From NCBI GenBank assembly GCA_902634695.1, contig CACPLE010000005.1, forward strand, positions 1 to 45,494: a stretch of DNA of 45,494 nt, read 5' to 3'. The stretch is from an uncultured Pelagibacteraceae bacterium. GTDB lineage: Bacteria > Pseudomonadota > Alphaproteobacteria > Pelagibacterales > Pelagibacteraceae. This document shows positions 26,083 through 35,464 of the stretch, piece by piece (positions within the stretch are counted from its first letter, which is position 1; every line of letters begins with the position of its first letter). The notes beneath the pieces were generated by a model. That model was not told where the DNA came from. It ran no database searches and was given only the letters and a program-made list of their open reading frames with translations. The translations under genes were made by a program, and so were the position numbers.

Positions 26083-28118
26083 ACTAATTCATTTATTATC
26101 TCTGCTCGATCGTATAATTTTATTAAGTTATAATATTTAAAAGTTTTTTCTTCTCTCTCAATTCTTTTTATTTCCTTTTCAGCCAAAATAAACAAATCTT
26201 GATTATGAATCGGATCTGCTAAACGAAAAATTTTCTCACCACTTTGCTTATATCCAAGTAAATCACCAAAACCTCTTAATTTCATATCTTCTTCTGAAAT
26301 AAAAAAACCATCATTTATTTTTTTTAAAATATTAATTCTTTTTTTTGCATTTTCACTTAGGTTTGATTTAAACATTAAAATACAATAGCCTTGTTTATCA
26401 CCTCTTCCGACCCTACCTCTTAATTGATGTAGTTGTGATAAACCAAATTTATTTGCATTTTCAATAATTATTACATTAGCATTTGGAAAATCTATACCAA
26501 CTTCAATAATTGTTGTCGAAACAAGAATTTTATATTTGTTTTTTAAAAAATCTTTTAAAATTTTTTCTCTTTCTTTGCTTTCAATGTTTCCATGTAGCAT
26601 TGTAACTTGGTTAGGAAAAATTTTTTTTAAAAATTCATATTTTTTAATTGCGGATGCATGATCAATTTTTGCAGATTCTTTTATAAGAGGGCATACCCAA
26701 AAAATTTGATTTCCTCCTTTAATTTCTTTTTTTACAAACTTAACCACTTCATCAATTTTGTTTTCAATTTTGCTATATGTTATTATTTCTTTTCTAAATT
26801 TTGGTTTTTCTTTTATTATAGATAAATCCATATCACCATAAATAGTCATAGTTAAGGTCCTAGGTATTGGGGTTGCTGACATTAACAACACATCACAATT
26901 TACACCACCTTTATCAGATAGTGCTTTTCTTTGCTTAACACCAAATTTATGTTGTTCATCAATAACGATGTACCCAAGTTTGTAAAAATTAATTTTTTTT
27001 TGAAATAATGAATGAGTGCCAAATATCATATTTAATTTTCCATTAGCAAGCTTTGCTTGGATCTCTTTTTTATTTTTAGCCATTGTATTGCTAGTAATTA
27101 AATCTATACAAATTTCTTTTGGAAAAATCTTCTTAGCTAAAGAATAATGTTGATTTGCTAAAATTTCAGTTGGTGCCATGAACGCTACTTGATAACCAGA
27201 TTTGATTACATTAATAGCAGAAATTAATGCAACTATTGTTTTTCCACTACCAACATCACCTTGTAATATTCTAAACATTTTATTTTGAGACGCTAAATCT
27301 AAATTGATATCATTCAAAACTGACTTTTGATCATTAGTAAGTTTAAAATTTAGTATTTTTTCGAATTTTACTAATACATTTGGATTAAATTTTTTATTTT
27401 CTTTTTTAATTTTTTTTATAGATTTTCTAATTTCAGAAAATACAAGTAGTGTAGCCAATATTTCATCAAATACTAATCTTTGATAAAAATTTTCCTTAAA
27501 TTTACCTATATTTTTTGGATCATGAAGTTTTAAAATGCTATCTTTCCATGACAAGTTATCAAATTTATTTAGTATATTTGAACTTAACCATTCATCAATA
27601 TTTGGAAGTTTATTTAAAACTTGGTTTATAATATTGTTATAAGTTTTTTCTGTTATACCATCTGTTAAGCTATATTTGTTATGTATTTTATCTATTAAAT
27701 TACTTTCTTGTGATACATATAAAGGGTTAGTTATTTGATATCTTTTTTTATAATAATTTATTTTTCCGCTTATTGTTACTTCTTCATTTAATGGGAGTAT
27801 TTTTCTTATATAACCTTCGTAGCTATTAAAAAAAACACAATCGATCGTTCCAGTTTCATCTTCACAAATGACTTTTTTTGGTAAATTTCTTATACGTGGA
27901 AATTGATATTTTTTTACCTTCACTTTAATTGTTGAAATTTTTCCAACCTGCAGGTTTACTATTTTCATTTTTATTCTCCTATCAGTATAAGAATGAGGAA
28001 GCCTATATAGTAAATCAAAAATATTATTAATTTTCTTTTTTTTTAAAATCTCAGATGTTTTTTTCCCGACACCTTTTATCTCATTTATGCTTGATAGTAG
28101 AAAATTTATATTATTCAT
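26079..28118 (-). CDS. recG: ATP-dependent DNA helicase RecG
   Basis: 679 residues. The N-terminal wedge/OB domain that grips branched DNA spans about 1-240. The helicase core then has GDVGSGKTIVAL (Walker A, near residue 290), DEQHKFG (motif II, a DExH variant), MSATPIPRTL, and QLRGRVGRGDKQGYC near the C-terminus. Remodels stalled replication forks. Divergent from sdhE, a typical alphaproteobacterial pairing. Confidence 0.96.
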   Translation of the reverse strand: MNNINFLLSSINEIKGVGKKTSEILKKKKINNIFDLLYRLPHSYTDRRIKMKIVNLQVGKISTIKVKVKKYQFPRIRNLPKKVICEDETGTIDCVFFNSYEGYIRKILPLNEEVTISGKINYYKKRYQITNPLYVSQESNLIDKIHNKYSLTDGITEKTYNNIINQVLNKLPNIDEWLSSNILNKFDNLSWKDSILKLHDPKNIGKFKENFYQRLVFDEILATLLVFSEIRKSIKKIKKENKKFNPNVLVKFEKILNFKLTNDQKSVLNDINLDLASQNKMFRILQGDVGSGKTIVALISAINVIKSGYQVAFMAPTEILANQHYSLAKKIFPKEICIDLITSNTMAKNKKEIQAKLANGKLNMIFGTHSLFQKKINFYKLGYIVIDEQHKFGVKQRKALSDKGGVNCDVLLMSATPIPRTLTMTIYGDMDLSIIKEKPKFRKEIITYSKIENKIDEVVKFVKKEIKGGNQIFWVCPLIKESAKIDHASAIKKYEFLKKIFPNQVTMLHGNIESKEREKILKDFLKNKYKILVSTTIIEVGIDFPNANVIIIENANKFGLSQLHQLRGRVGRGDKQGYCILMFKSNLSENAKKRINILKKINDGFFISEEDMKLRGFGDLLGYKQSGEKIFRLADPIHNQDLFILAEKEIKRIEREEKTFKYYNLIKLYDRAEIINELV

Positions 28119-28128
28119 ATTTATTTCT

Positions 28129-28142
28129 TATATTATAATATA
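28129..28142. promoter_or_regulatory. Symmetric AT palindrome with back-to-back TATAAT boxes
   Basis: TATATTATAATATA is a perfect 14-bp palindrome in the 33-bp recG-sdhE gap. It contains TATAAT on the + strand at 28134-28139 and on the - strand at 28132-28137, so one element could serve as the -10 box for both genes. No convincing -35 box is visible. The call is inference. Confidence 0.38.
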
Positions 28143-28151
28143 TTAATAATC

Positions 28152-28415
28152 ATGACTTTAAATATAGAAGAATTAAAAAGAAAAATTCTTTATAGATCTA
28201 GTTATAGAGGGACAAAAGAAATGGATATACTTTTATTATCATTCGTGAAAAGTATATTTGATAAATTAAACAAAGATGAATTAAATGATTTATTAAATCT
28301 TGTTAATATTGATGACGACAACCTTTATAAATTTAAAAATGGATTAAAAACAAATATTGAAATAGATAACAACGATATATCAAAGTTATTTAGAAATTAC
28401 ATTTTAAAGCAATGA
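28152..28415 (+). CDS. sdhE: Succinate dehydrogenase flavinylation factor SdhE
   Basis: 87 residues. YRGTKEMD (residues 18-25) is the diagnostic RGxxExD motif of the SdhE/SDH5 family, which helps attach FAD covalently to SdhA. Length and all-helical character fit. Lies beside recG as in many alphaproteobacteria, and its stop codon is one base from the tRNA-Ser 3' end on the other strand. Confidence 0.92.
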   Translation: MTLNIEELKRKILYRSSYRGTKEMDILLLSFVKSIFDKLNKDELNDLLNLVNIDDDNLYKFKNGLKTNIEIDNNDISKLFRNYILKQ

Positions 28416-28416
28416 A

Positions 28417-28506
28417 TGGCGGAGAGACTGGGATTCGAACCCAGGAAAGAGTTGCCCCTTTGCCGGTTTTCAAGACCGGTGCTTTCAACCGCTCAGCCAT
28501 CTCTCC
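28417..28506 (-). tRNA. tRNA-Ser (anticodon TGA)
   Basis: A 90-nt class II tRNA on the minus strand with encoded CCA (complement at 28417-28419). Acceptor GGAGAGA/TCTCTCC, anticodon stem CCGGT/ACCGG with loop CTTGAAA (anticodon TGA), a long variable arm, and T arm CTGGG-TTCGAAT-CCCAG. A TATAAA on the minus strand (28518-28523) lies 11 bp upstream and may be its -10 box. Confidence 0.97.
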
Positions 28507-28617
28507 GTTTGGAACCTTTTATAAGTATAATAAATAAATTCAACTAAAAAAGACCATTGAAATAATCATGTAAGTTTTTATCAATACAATATAAATGTTT
28601 TGTAATTATTTTTATCT

Positions 28618-29496
28618 ATGAAAATATCAAATTTTAGCAAAGGTATAATATCTTCATCAAGTGGATCATTTTGGTGGGGTTTTTTAGGAACTTATTACTT
28701 CCAATTTATTTCATTTATTGGAACATTAGAAGTTGTTGCTCATAGATCTTTTTGGACATGTATAATTCTTTTAACAACAACTACTTTTTTTAAAAAATGG
28801 AATCTATTAAAAAAAGTTTTTTTAGATAGAAAAAAAATATTATTTTTATTAATAACAAGCATATTAATATTTGGAAACTGGACAATATGGATTTATGCAG
28901 TTTCTACAAATAAAATTATAGATGCTAGTTTTGGTTACTTTATTTTTCCAATTTTAAGTGTTTTTTTTGGTTATCTTTTTTTAAAAGAAAATTTAAATAA
29001 AAAAAGAATTGTCTCAATATCATTGGTTATATTTTCAACTATATATTTACTGTTTGATTTATCTACTCTACCGTGGGTAGGTCTAAGTGTAGCATTACTA
29101 TGGAGTACTTATAATTTATTAAGAAAAAAAATAAATGTAGATACGGATATAGGTTTATTAATTGAAAGTTTATTTATGCTACCAATTACTATAATTTTTT
29201 TTTATTATATAATTCAGTCAAATCAAAACGATTTTTCAATAGATAATTTTACATTGATGTTTTTAATTTTTTTAGCAGGTCCAATGACTGTAATTCCATT
29301 ATTTTTATATGTTAAAGGAGTTGAATTATCAGGCCTAGGTCCATCGGGATTGATTTTTTTTATTACCCCTACGGGCCAGTTTATTTTAGGTTATTTTTAC
29401 TATAACGAAGAATTTTCTTTGAATAAGCTAATAAGTTTTATTATTATTTGGATAGCAGTAGGAATTTATTTGAAAGATCTTTATGAAAATAATTAA
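28618..29496 (+). CDS. rarD: EamA/RarD family membrane transporter
   Basis: 292 residues with about ten membrane helices in two EamA repeats. GNWTIWIYAVSTNKIIDASFGYFIFPILS (about 92-120) resembles the RarD family motif NWxxYIWAV...ASLGYFINP, and the second half has GPSGLIFFITPTGQFILGYF. RarD proteins are drug/metabolite-superfamily exporters or importers of unknown or amino-acid-like substrates. A 111-bp gap upstream, shared with tRNA-Ser, is AT-rich without a clear promoter. The 3' end overlaps the transglycosylase gene by 14 bp. Confidence 0.87.
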   Translation: MKISNFSKGIISSSSGSFWWGFLGTYYFQFISFIGTLEVVAHRSFWTCIILLTTTTFFKKWNLLKKVFLDRKKILFLLITSILIFGNWTIWIYAVSTNKIIDASFGYFIFPILSVFFGYLFLKENLNKKRIVSISLVIFSTIYLLFDLSTLPWVGLSVALLWSTYNLLRKKINVDTDIGLLIESLFMLPITIIFFYYIIQSNQNDFSIDNFTLMFLIFLAGPMTVIPLFLYVKGVELSGLGPSGLIFFITPTGQFILGYFYYNEEFSLNKLISFIIIWIAVGIYLKDLYENN

Positions 29497-30475
29497 ATTT
29501 TTTTTAATATTTTTAATAACAAATGTTCATTTTTCATCTTTTGCTGATGATAAAGACTTTAATATTTGGTTAGTCGATTTTAAAAAAAGAGCTATAAAAA
29601 AAGGTATTTCTTCTAAAACAGTAAATTCAGTTATGGACAAAGCTATTTTTCTTCCAAAAGTTATTGAGTATGACAGATATCAACCCGAATTTTATGAAGA
29701 CACATTTACTTATATATCAAAGAGGTCAAACGATTCAAAAATTAATAAAGGTTTAAATTTATATAATAAGAATAAAAAATTAATATTAGACGTTGAAAGG
29801 AAATTTTCCGTAGAAAAAGAATTACTTTTAGCTTTAATGGGAATTGAAACTAATTTTGGAAAATATTTAGGTAAAATGGATATTGTTTCATCTTTATCAA
29901 CATTAAGCTATGATAAAAGAAGAAGTGAATTCTTTACTAAAGAATTGTTAATACTGTTAACATTAATTGATAATAATATTATTGATCAAAATACTCTTTA
30001 TGGATCTTGGGCTGGTGCTTTTGGAAATTTTCAATTTATGCCTAGGACAATAAAAAATTATGCAATAGACTATAATTCAAACTCTGTAATTGAATTAAAA
30101 AGTATCGAAGATTCTTTTGCATCTGCAGCGAACTATATAAATAAAATAGGGTGGGATATGCACAAACCATGTTTTATTAAAATTGAATTAAATGAAAATA
30201 TTCCAAAAAAATATTTAAATACATCGGCTAAAAAAATTAAAAATAAAAAAAAAATTTCATATTTTAAAAAATATATCAAAAATGATATTAATTTAGATGA
30301 TAGATTTATGGTTGGAATTATAACTCCAGATAAAGATATAATACCAGACTCAGAAAAATTATCTCCTGCATATATTGTATTTAAAAATTATGAACTTGTA
30401 TTAAAATGGAATAGATCATTAAGATTTGCTTTGGCTGTTTGTACACTTAAGGATAGATTTAAAAATGCCTTTTAA
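29483..30475 (+). CDS. Lytic murein transglycosylase, MltB family
   Basis: 330 residues. A signal peptide (about 1-21, ending FSSFA) is followed by the MltB-like SLT domain. The catalytic Glu122 sits in ALMGIETNFGKYLG, and GSWAGAFGNFQFMPRTI is the substrate-cleft block. Cleaves glycan strands to 1,6-anhydro-muropeptides, which NagZ recycles. The gene lies just before the RlpA-position lipoprotein and the D-Ala-D-Ala carboxypeptidase, so this is a cell-wall remodelling run. Confidence 0.92.
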   Translation: MKIIKFFLIFLITNVHFSSFADDKDFNIWLVDFKKRAIKKGISSKTVNSVMDKAIFLPKVIEYDRYQPEFYEDTFTYISKRSNDSKINKGLNLYNKNKKLILDVERKFSVEKELLLALMGIETNFGKYLGKMDIVSSLSTLSYDKRRSEFFTKELLILLTLIDNNIIDQNTLYGSWAGAFGNFQFMPRTIKNYAIDYNSNSVIELKSIEDSFASAANYINKIGWDMHKPCFIKIELNENIPKKYLNTSAKKIKNKKKISYFKKYIKNDINLDDRFMVGIITPDKDIIPDSEKLSPAYIVFKNYELVLKWNRSLRFALAVCTLKDRFKNAF

Positions 30476-31217
30476 AATATTAAATTTTTTATTTTTTTTA
30501 TTATTGTTATCTTGTTCAACAAAACAAGTTGATCAGCAAACTGAAATCATTAATACAAAAAATTTCTTTATAAATAAGGGTTTCACTATAGTTTACGATG
30601 AGCAATTATATAAAGAAAAGCTAGTAAACAGAAAGATTGAAGAACGTAGTCTAATAATATTTCAAAGAAATCTAAAAACAAATACTTCTGTAAAAATAAC
30701 AAATTTATTAAATTCTAAATATTTAATAGCTACAGTTGGTAAAAAAACTAAATATCCTTTTTTTTATAACTCTGTTATTTCGAAGAGAATAAAAAAAAAT
30801 CTTGAAATTGATGAAAATGAACCATACATCGAAATTAAAGAAATTATCCCAACCAATTCATTCGTTGCAAAAAAAGCTAAAACTTTTGATGAAGAAAAAA
30901 ATGTAGCAGATAAAGCTCCTGTTGATGAAATTAGTATTAAAATTATTGGAGAATCAAAAAAAATTAAAAAAACTATTATGAAAAAAGATTTCAAGTATAT
31001 ATTAAAAATTGCTGACTTTTATTTCCTTGAATCTGCCAAACAAATGCAAAAAAGAATTTCCGACGAAATAAATGTTAAAAATGTTAGTATAAAAAAACTA
31101 TCATCTACAAAATTTAGAGTTTTTATTGGCCCTTTTTCTGATTTAAATTCTTTAAAAAAATCCTTTAATGCTATAAACGTTCTAGGATTTGAAAGTATAG
31201 AAATTATTAAAAATTAG
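30465..31217 (+). CDS. RlpA-like SPOR lipoprotein with a degenerate transglycosylase domain
   Basis: 250 residues from the ATG at 30465. A signal peptide with lipobox LLLLSC (Cys17) supports this start. An in-frame ATG 13 codons upstream lies inside mltB. The C-terminal SPOR domain (about 176-248: YILKIADFYFLESAKQM, FRVFIGPFSDLNSLKKSF) binds denuded septal peptidoglycan. Residues 39-127 can be laid over the double-psi barrel of RlpA (SVKITNLLNSK matching vrVtNLeNGr), but the NDRGP motif and other catalytic positions are absent. It occupies the RlpA slot between mltB and dac. Overlaps mltB by 11 bp. Confidence 0.78.
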   Translation: MPFKILNFLFFLLLLSCSTKQVDQQTEIINTKNFFINKGFTIVYDEQLYKEKLVNRKIEERSLIIFQRNLKTNTSVKITNLLNSKYLIATVGKKTKYPFFYNSVISKRIKKNLEIDENEPYIEIKEIIPTNSFVAKKAKTFDEEKNVADKAPVDEISIKIIGESKKIKKTIMKKDFKYILKIADFYFLESAKQMQKRISDEINVKNVSIKKLSSTKFRVFIGPFSDLNSLKKSFNAINVLGFESIEIIKN

Positions 31218-31218
31218 C

Positions 31219-32376
31219 ATGTATTATAAATTTAAATTTATTAAAATATATTTTTTATTAGTATTATTAATATCACCAGCTAAAGCTGAATTCGATGTTA
31301 AAGCTAGAACCGCAATTCTTCAAGACTATTTGTCTGGAGAAATTCTTTACGAAAAAGATGCCGATCTTCCAATTTTTCCAGCTTCTATGACCAAAATAAT
31401 GACTACTATTATTGCATTCGATTTATTGCAAAGAGGTGATTTAAATTTAGAGGATAAATTTTTTGTTTCAGAAAATGCATGGAGACTTTCCGAAGCGGGA
31501 TATTCATCAATGTTTATAATGGTTGGCGATCAAATTAGTGTTGAAAATTTACTTAAAGGAATAATAGTATCCTCAGGTAATGATGCATGTATAGCTTTAG
31601 CCGAAGGTATCGCAGGAACAGAAGATGAATTTGCTATAATGATGACTTCAAAAGCAAATGAAATTGGAATGACGAATACAAATTTTGCTAACTCTTCAGG
31701 TATAAACCATCCAAAAAATCTTTCAACTGTAAGAGATATTATGATTATGTCAGAATATTTAATTAGAAATTATCCTGACTATTATGAATTTTTTAAAGAA
31801 AAAAAATTTACTTGGGATAGAACTGGTGGAGATCCTATTACTCAGGGGAACAGAAACCCACTTCTATACAAAAATATGGGTGTTGATGGAATTAAAACAG
31901 GTTTCCTTGCTTATGAAAAATACTCTCTAGCATCATCAATAAATAGAAATGGAAGAAGGTTAATTGCAGTTGGAAGTGGTTTTGAAACTAAAAATTTAAG
32001 ATCCAAAGAGTCAGCTAAACTTTTAACTTATGGAATTACTAATTTTGACACAATCAAAATATCTAAAAAAAAAGTTGACATAGATAGCTTAAATGTTTGG
32101 CTTGGAAAAAAAGATAAAGTTAATGTTCATACCAATGTAGATATTTACAAAACGATACCTAAAGCAAGAAAAAGATATTTAAAAGGCGTTATAGATTACA
32201 ATGGTCCAATTTTAGCACCTATAAAAACAAATGATATCGTCGGTAAGTTGAAAATTTACTATAAAGACGATTTAATAAATGAATACGATTTATTCGCTTC
32301 AGAAGATGTTAAAAAAGTTAATATATTTTCTAGAATAATAAAATCTATTAACTACTTAATATGGGGCGATGTATAA
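31219..32376 (+). CDS. dacC: D-alanyl-D-alanine carboxypeptidase (PBP5 family)
   Basis: 385 residues, signal peptide about 1-23 (ISPAKA). Serine peptidase S11 motifs are complete: SMTK with nucleophile Ser56, SGN at 119-121 and KTG at 226-228. A beta-rich C-terminal domain and an amphipathic membrane-anchoring tail (IFSRIIKSINYLIW) follow. Removes terminal D-Ala from pentapeptides in periplasmic peptidoglycan. Whether it matches DacA, DacC or DacF best cannot be decided here. Overlaps tmk by 8 bp. Confidence 0.93.
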   Translation: MYYKFKFIKIYFLLVLLISPAKAEFDVKARTAILQDYLSGEILYEKDADLPIFPASMTKIMTTIIAFDLLQRGDLNLEDKFFVSENAWRLSEAGYSSMFIMVGDQISVENLLKGIIVSSGNDACIALAEGIAGTEDEFAIMMTSKANEIGMTNTNFANSSGINHPKNLSTVRDIMIMSEYLIRNYPDYYEFFKEKKFTWDRTGGDPITQGNRNPLLYKNMGVDGIKTGFLAYEKYSLASSINRNGRRLIAVGSGFETKNLRSKESAKLLTYGITNFDTIKISKKKVDIDSLNVWLGKKDKVNVHTNVDIYKTIPKARKRYLKGVIDYNGPILAPIKTNDIVGKLKIYYKDDLINEYDLFASEDVKKVNIFSRIIKSINYLIWGDV

Positions 32377-32989
32377 AAAATTGATTATTTCTTTTGAAGG
32401 AATAGAAGGTTCGGGAAAAAGTTTACATATAAAAAATGTGGCAACATTCTTAAAAAAAAAAAGAATTTCTTTTTTAAAAATAAGAGAACCTGGTGGATCT
32501 AAAAATTCTGAGAAAATAAGAAAATTAATTCTAAATAACAGGTCTAATTTTAATAATAAAACTGATTTATTGTTATATCTAGCTTCTAGAAATGAAAACT
32601 TAGAAAATATTATTAAAAAAAACTATAAAAAAAAAGTAATTTTAATTGATCGATTTACCGATTCTACGATTGCATACCAACACTATGGAATGAAAATTAA
32701 TAAGAAAATTATAGAAATTTTAAATAGTTTTATTTTGAAAAACATTAAAGTTAATTTTACATTTTTGCATACTGTAAATAACAACAATCTAAAATTGAGA
32801 TTGTCTCAAAGAAAAACACTCAATAGATATGATAAATTTAATATATCATTTTATAATAGAGTTCAAAGTGGATATTTGAAACAATCACGAATCAATAAAA
32901 AAAAATATTTGATTATTAATTCAAATAAAAAAATTAATGAAAACAAAATAATAATAATTTCTAAAATTACAAAATTGTTAAATATATAA
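32369..32989 (+). CDS. tmk: Thymidylate kinase
   Basis: 206 residues. P-loop GIEGSGKS (11-18), REPGGSKNSEKIR near residue 39 and DRFTDSTIAYQ near residue 94 are the TMK family motifs. Phosphorylates dTMP to dTDP. Lies directly before holB (next base starts the ATG), a widespread pairing linking dTTP supply and the replication clamp loader. Confidence 0.94.
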   Translation: MYKKLIISFEGIEGSGKSLHIKNVATFLKKKRISFLKIREPGGSKNSEKIRKLILNNRSNFNNKTDLLLYLASRNENLENIIKKNYKKKVILIDRFTDSTIAYQHYGMKINKKIIEILNSFILKNIKVNFTFLHTVNNNNLKLRLSQRKTLNRYDKFNISFYNRVQSGYLKQSRINKKKYLIINSNKKINENKIIIISKITKLLNI

Positions 32990-33937
32990 ATGAATTTATT
33001 AAACCTTAAATCGAACAATCAAACTACCTTGTTAGGATATAACGATCTTTTTTTAAAAATTGTAAAATTATTTGATAATAACAAATTACCAAATAAAATT
33101 TTGTTATCTGGTTCTAAAGGAATAGGTAAATCAACTTTTGCGTATCACTTAGCAAACTATATTTTGTCTAAATATGAAGAATTTCCTTATGATTTAAATA
33201 GTTTTAATATTAATAGTTTTAATAAATCTTTTAATCTTGTTAAAAATAATTCTCATCCTAATTTTTTTTTAATAGATCTTGCTGAAGATAAAAAAGTAAT
33301 TGAAATATCTCAAGTTAGAGAAATGATTAATTATTCTAACAAATCAACTTTCAACAATAGAGAAAAAATTATTCTTATTGATAATGCTGAATTTCTTAAT
33401 GCAAATTCATCAAATGCCTTATTAAAAATTATTGAAGAGCCTAACGATAGGACAATCTTTATACTAGTTTTTGATAGTAATAAAAAAATTCTAGATACAA
33501 TTAAATCGAGATGTATATTTTTTAATTTATCACTAAGTTTTGGTGAATCTATAGATATAACAAATAATATAATTAATGATGATATTAATGATTTGATTAA
33601 TTCTGAATTAATCAATTATTATAATACGATTGGTGATTTTATTAATTTAATTAATTTTTCTAAAAATTTTAATTTTGATATTTATAAATTAAATCTAAAA
33701 GATTTTTTGAGCAATATAATAGACAATAAAACCTACAAAAAAGATATTTATATAAAGGATAATGTTAATAAATTTATAGAGCTGTATTTTTTAAAATTAT
33801 TTAAATCAAATAAACCAAATAAGAAAATTTCTTATATATATGAAAATTTTATTAAAAAGAATTTTTACCTTAAAAAATTTAACCTTGATGAAGAGAGTTT
33901 TTTTATTGAATTTAAAGCAAAAATATTAAATGGATAA
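32990..33937 (+). CDS. holB: DNA polymerase III delta prime subunit
   Basis: 315 residues. A P-loop-like GSKGIGKST (41-49), LIDNAEFLNANSSNALLKIIEEP (about 128-150) and the IKSRC motif identify a clamp-loader AAA+ subunit. In E. coli the region after the P-loop carries a four-Cys zinc module. Here the corresponding stretch (about 50-90) has no Cys. Highly Asn/Ile-rich in the C-terminal half, where similarity to the family fades. Overlaps metG by 8 bp. Confidence 0.88.
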   Translation: MNLLNLKSNNQTTLLGYNDLFLKIVKLFDNNKLPNKILLSGSKGIGKSTFAYHLANYILSKYEEFPYDLNSFNINSFNKSFNLVKNNSHPNFFLIDLAEDKKVIEISQVREMINYSNKSTFNNREKIILIDNAEFLNANSSNALLKIIEEPNDRTIFILVFDSNKKILDTIKSRCIFFNLSLSFGESIDITNNIINDDINDLINSELINYYNTIGDFINLINFSKNFNFDIYKLNLKDFLSNIIDNKTYKKDIYIKDNVNKFIELYFLKLFKSNKPNKKISYIYENFIKKNFYLKKFNLDEESFFIEFKAKILNG

Positions 33938-35462
33938 ACATTATTATATAACAACACCCATATATTACCCTTCAGCAAAACCTCATATGGGTCATGCATA
34001 TTCAAGTATTATCACAGATGTATTTGCAAGATTTAAAAAAATAGATGGATTTAAAGTTTATTTTTTAACTGGTACTGATGAGCATGGTTTAAAAATACAA
34101 AGAGCATCTGAGGAAAATAATATGAATCCTTCTGATTTTTGCGACAAGATAAGCAAAACATTCAAAGATTTATGTAAAACTTTAAACTTATCTAATTCTG
34201 ATTTTATAAGAACAACTGAAGATAGACATAAAAAATCAGTTCAACATTTATGGACAGAACTTGAAAAATCTGGCGATATATACTTGTCTAAATATTCTGG
34301 CTGGTATTCAGTTTCAGACGAGGCTTTTTATAATGATAATGAAATTGAAACCAAGGATAACTATAAAGTTTCTAAAGTATCAGGTTCTAAAGTTGAATGG
34401 GTTGAAGAAGAGTCGTTTTTTTTTAGACTTTCTAAGTGGCAAGATAAATTACTTGAATATTATGAAAAAAATCCTCAATTTATTCTACCCGAATCTAGAA
34501 AAAATGAAGTTGTAAGTTTTGTAAAAAGTGGATTAAAAGATTTATCTGTTAGTAGAAAATCTTTTTCGTGGGGTATAAAAGTTCCCTCTGATAAAGACCA
34601 TGTAATTTATGTTTGGTTGGATGCGCTAACAAATTACATAAGTGCATTAAAATATCCGGACATATCAAATGATTTGTATAAAAAATTCTGGCCCGCAGAT
34701 GTTCATATTATAGGAAAAGATATATTAAGATTTCATGCAGTTTATTGGCCCGCTTTTCTTTTGGCAGCAAAAATACCTGTGCCAAAAAGAATTTATGGTC
34801 ATGGATGGATTTTGTCTGGAGAAGAGAAAATGTCTAAATCAAAAGGAAATATATTAGATCCAATTGATATTATAGATAATTATGGTCTTGATCCATTAAG
34901 ATATTATTTAATCAAAGAAGTATCTTTTGGAAATGATGGAACTATTTCCAAAGATAAACTAGAGGATTGCATAAATAGTGACCTTGCAAACAATTATGGA
35001 AATTTTTGCCAAAGAGTTACAGCGTTCGCTGAAAAAAATTGTAATTCTAAAATTCCTTCAAAAATTAATTTTACCGAAGTTGACAATAAAATATTGAATA
35101 AATTTTCAGAAAATTTAACTAATTTAAGAAATTATATTAACAATCAAAAATTAAATTCATATGTAGATTTTATCGTAGGTTCTTTATTTGATGCGAATAA
35201 ATATTTTAATGATGAAGAACCATGGGCTAAAAAAAATGATATAGAAAGGTTAAATACAATTATTTATACATCGTTAGAATTGATACGTAAAATTTCTATA
35301 ATGCTTTATCCAATAATACCTGATTCATCTTTAAAATCTTTAAAAATTTTTGACATCAATGAAAAAGATATTACTTTTGATAGTATTAAAGATAATAATT
35401 TTTTAAAAGCAAATAATAAAATTTCTAAAACTGATATTCTTTTTAAGAAAATTTTAAAATAA
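33930..35462 (+). CDS. metG: Methionyl-tRNA synthetase
   Basis: 510-residue class I synthetase. The HIGH motif is PHMGHAY (18-24) and KMSKSKGN lies near residues 300-307. LTGTDEHGLKIQ is the usual methionine-site segment. The connective-peptide insert reads SGWYSVSDEAFYNDNE without the zinc-binding cysteines, as in the zinc-free MetRS subtype. No C-terminal tRNA-binding appendix is present. Charges initiator and elongator tRNA-Met. Separated from tatD by two bases. Confidence 0.96.
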   Translation: MDKHYYITTPIYYPSAKPHMGHAYSSIITDVFARFKKIDGFKVYFLTGTDEHGLKIQRASEENNMNPSDFCDKISKTFKDLCKTLNLSNSDFIRTTEDRHKKSVQHLWTELEKSGDIYLSKYSGWYSVSDEAFYNDNEIETKDNYKVSKVSGSKVEWVEEESFFFRLSKWQDKLLEYYEKNPQFILPESRKNEVVSFVKSGLKDLSVSRKSFSWGIKVPSDKDHVIYVWLDALTNYISALKYPDISNDLYKKFWPADVHIIGKDILRFHAVYWPAFLLAAKIPVPKRIYGHGWILSGEEKMSKSKGNILDPIDIIDNYGLDPLRYYLIKEVSFGNDGTISKDKLEDCINSDLANNYGNFCQRVTAFAEKNCNSKIPSKINFTEVDNKILNKFSENLTNLRNYINNQKLNSYVDFIVGSLFDANKYFNDEEPWAKKNDIERLNTIIYTSLELIRKISIMLYPIIPDSSLKSLKIFDINEKDITFDSIKDNNFLKANNKISKTDILFKKILK

Positions 35463-35464
35463 AT

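Noticed and set aside
30426-30464. Upstream start for the SPOR lipoprotein
   Set aside because: It would put non-signal residues before a clear signal peptide and lipobox.
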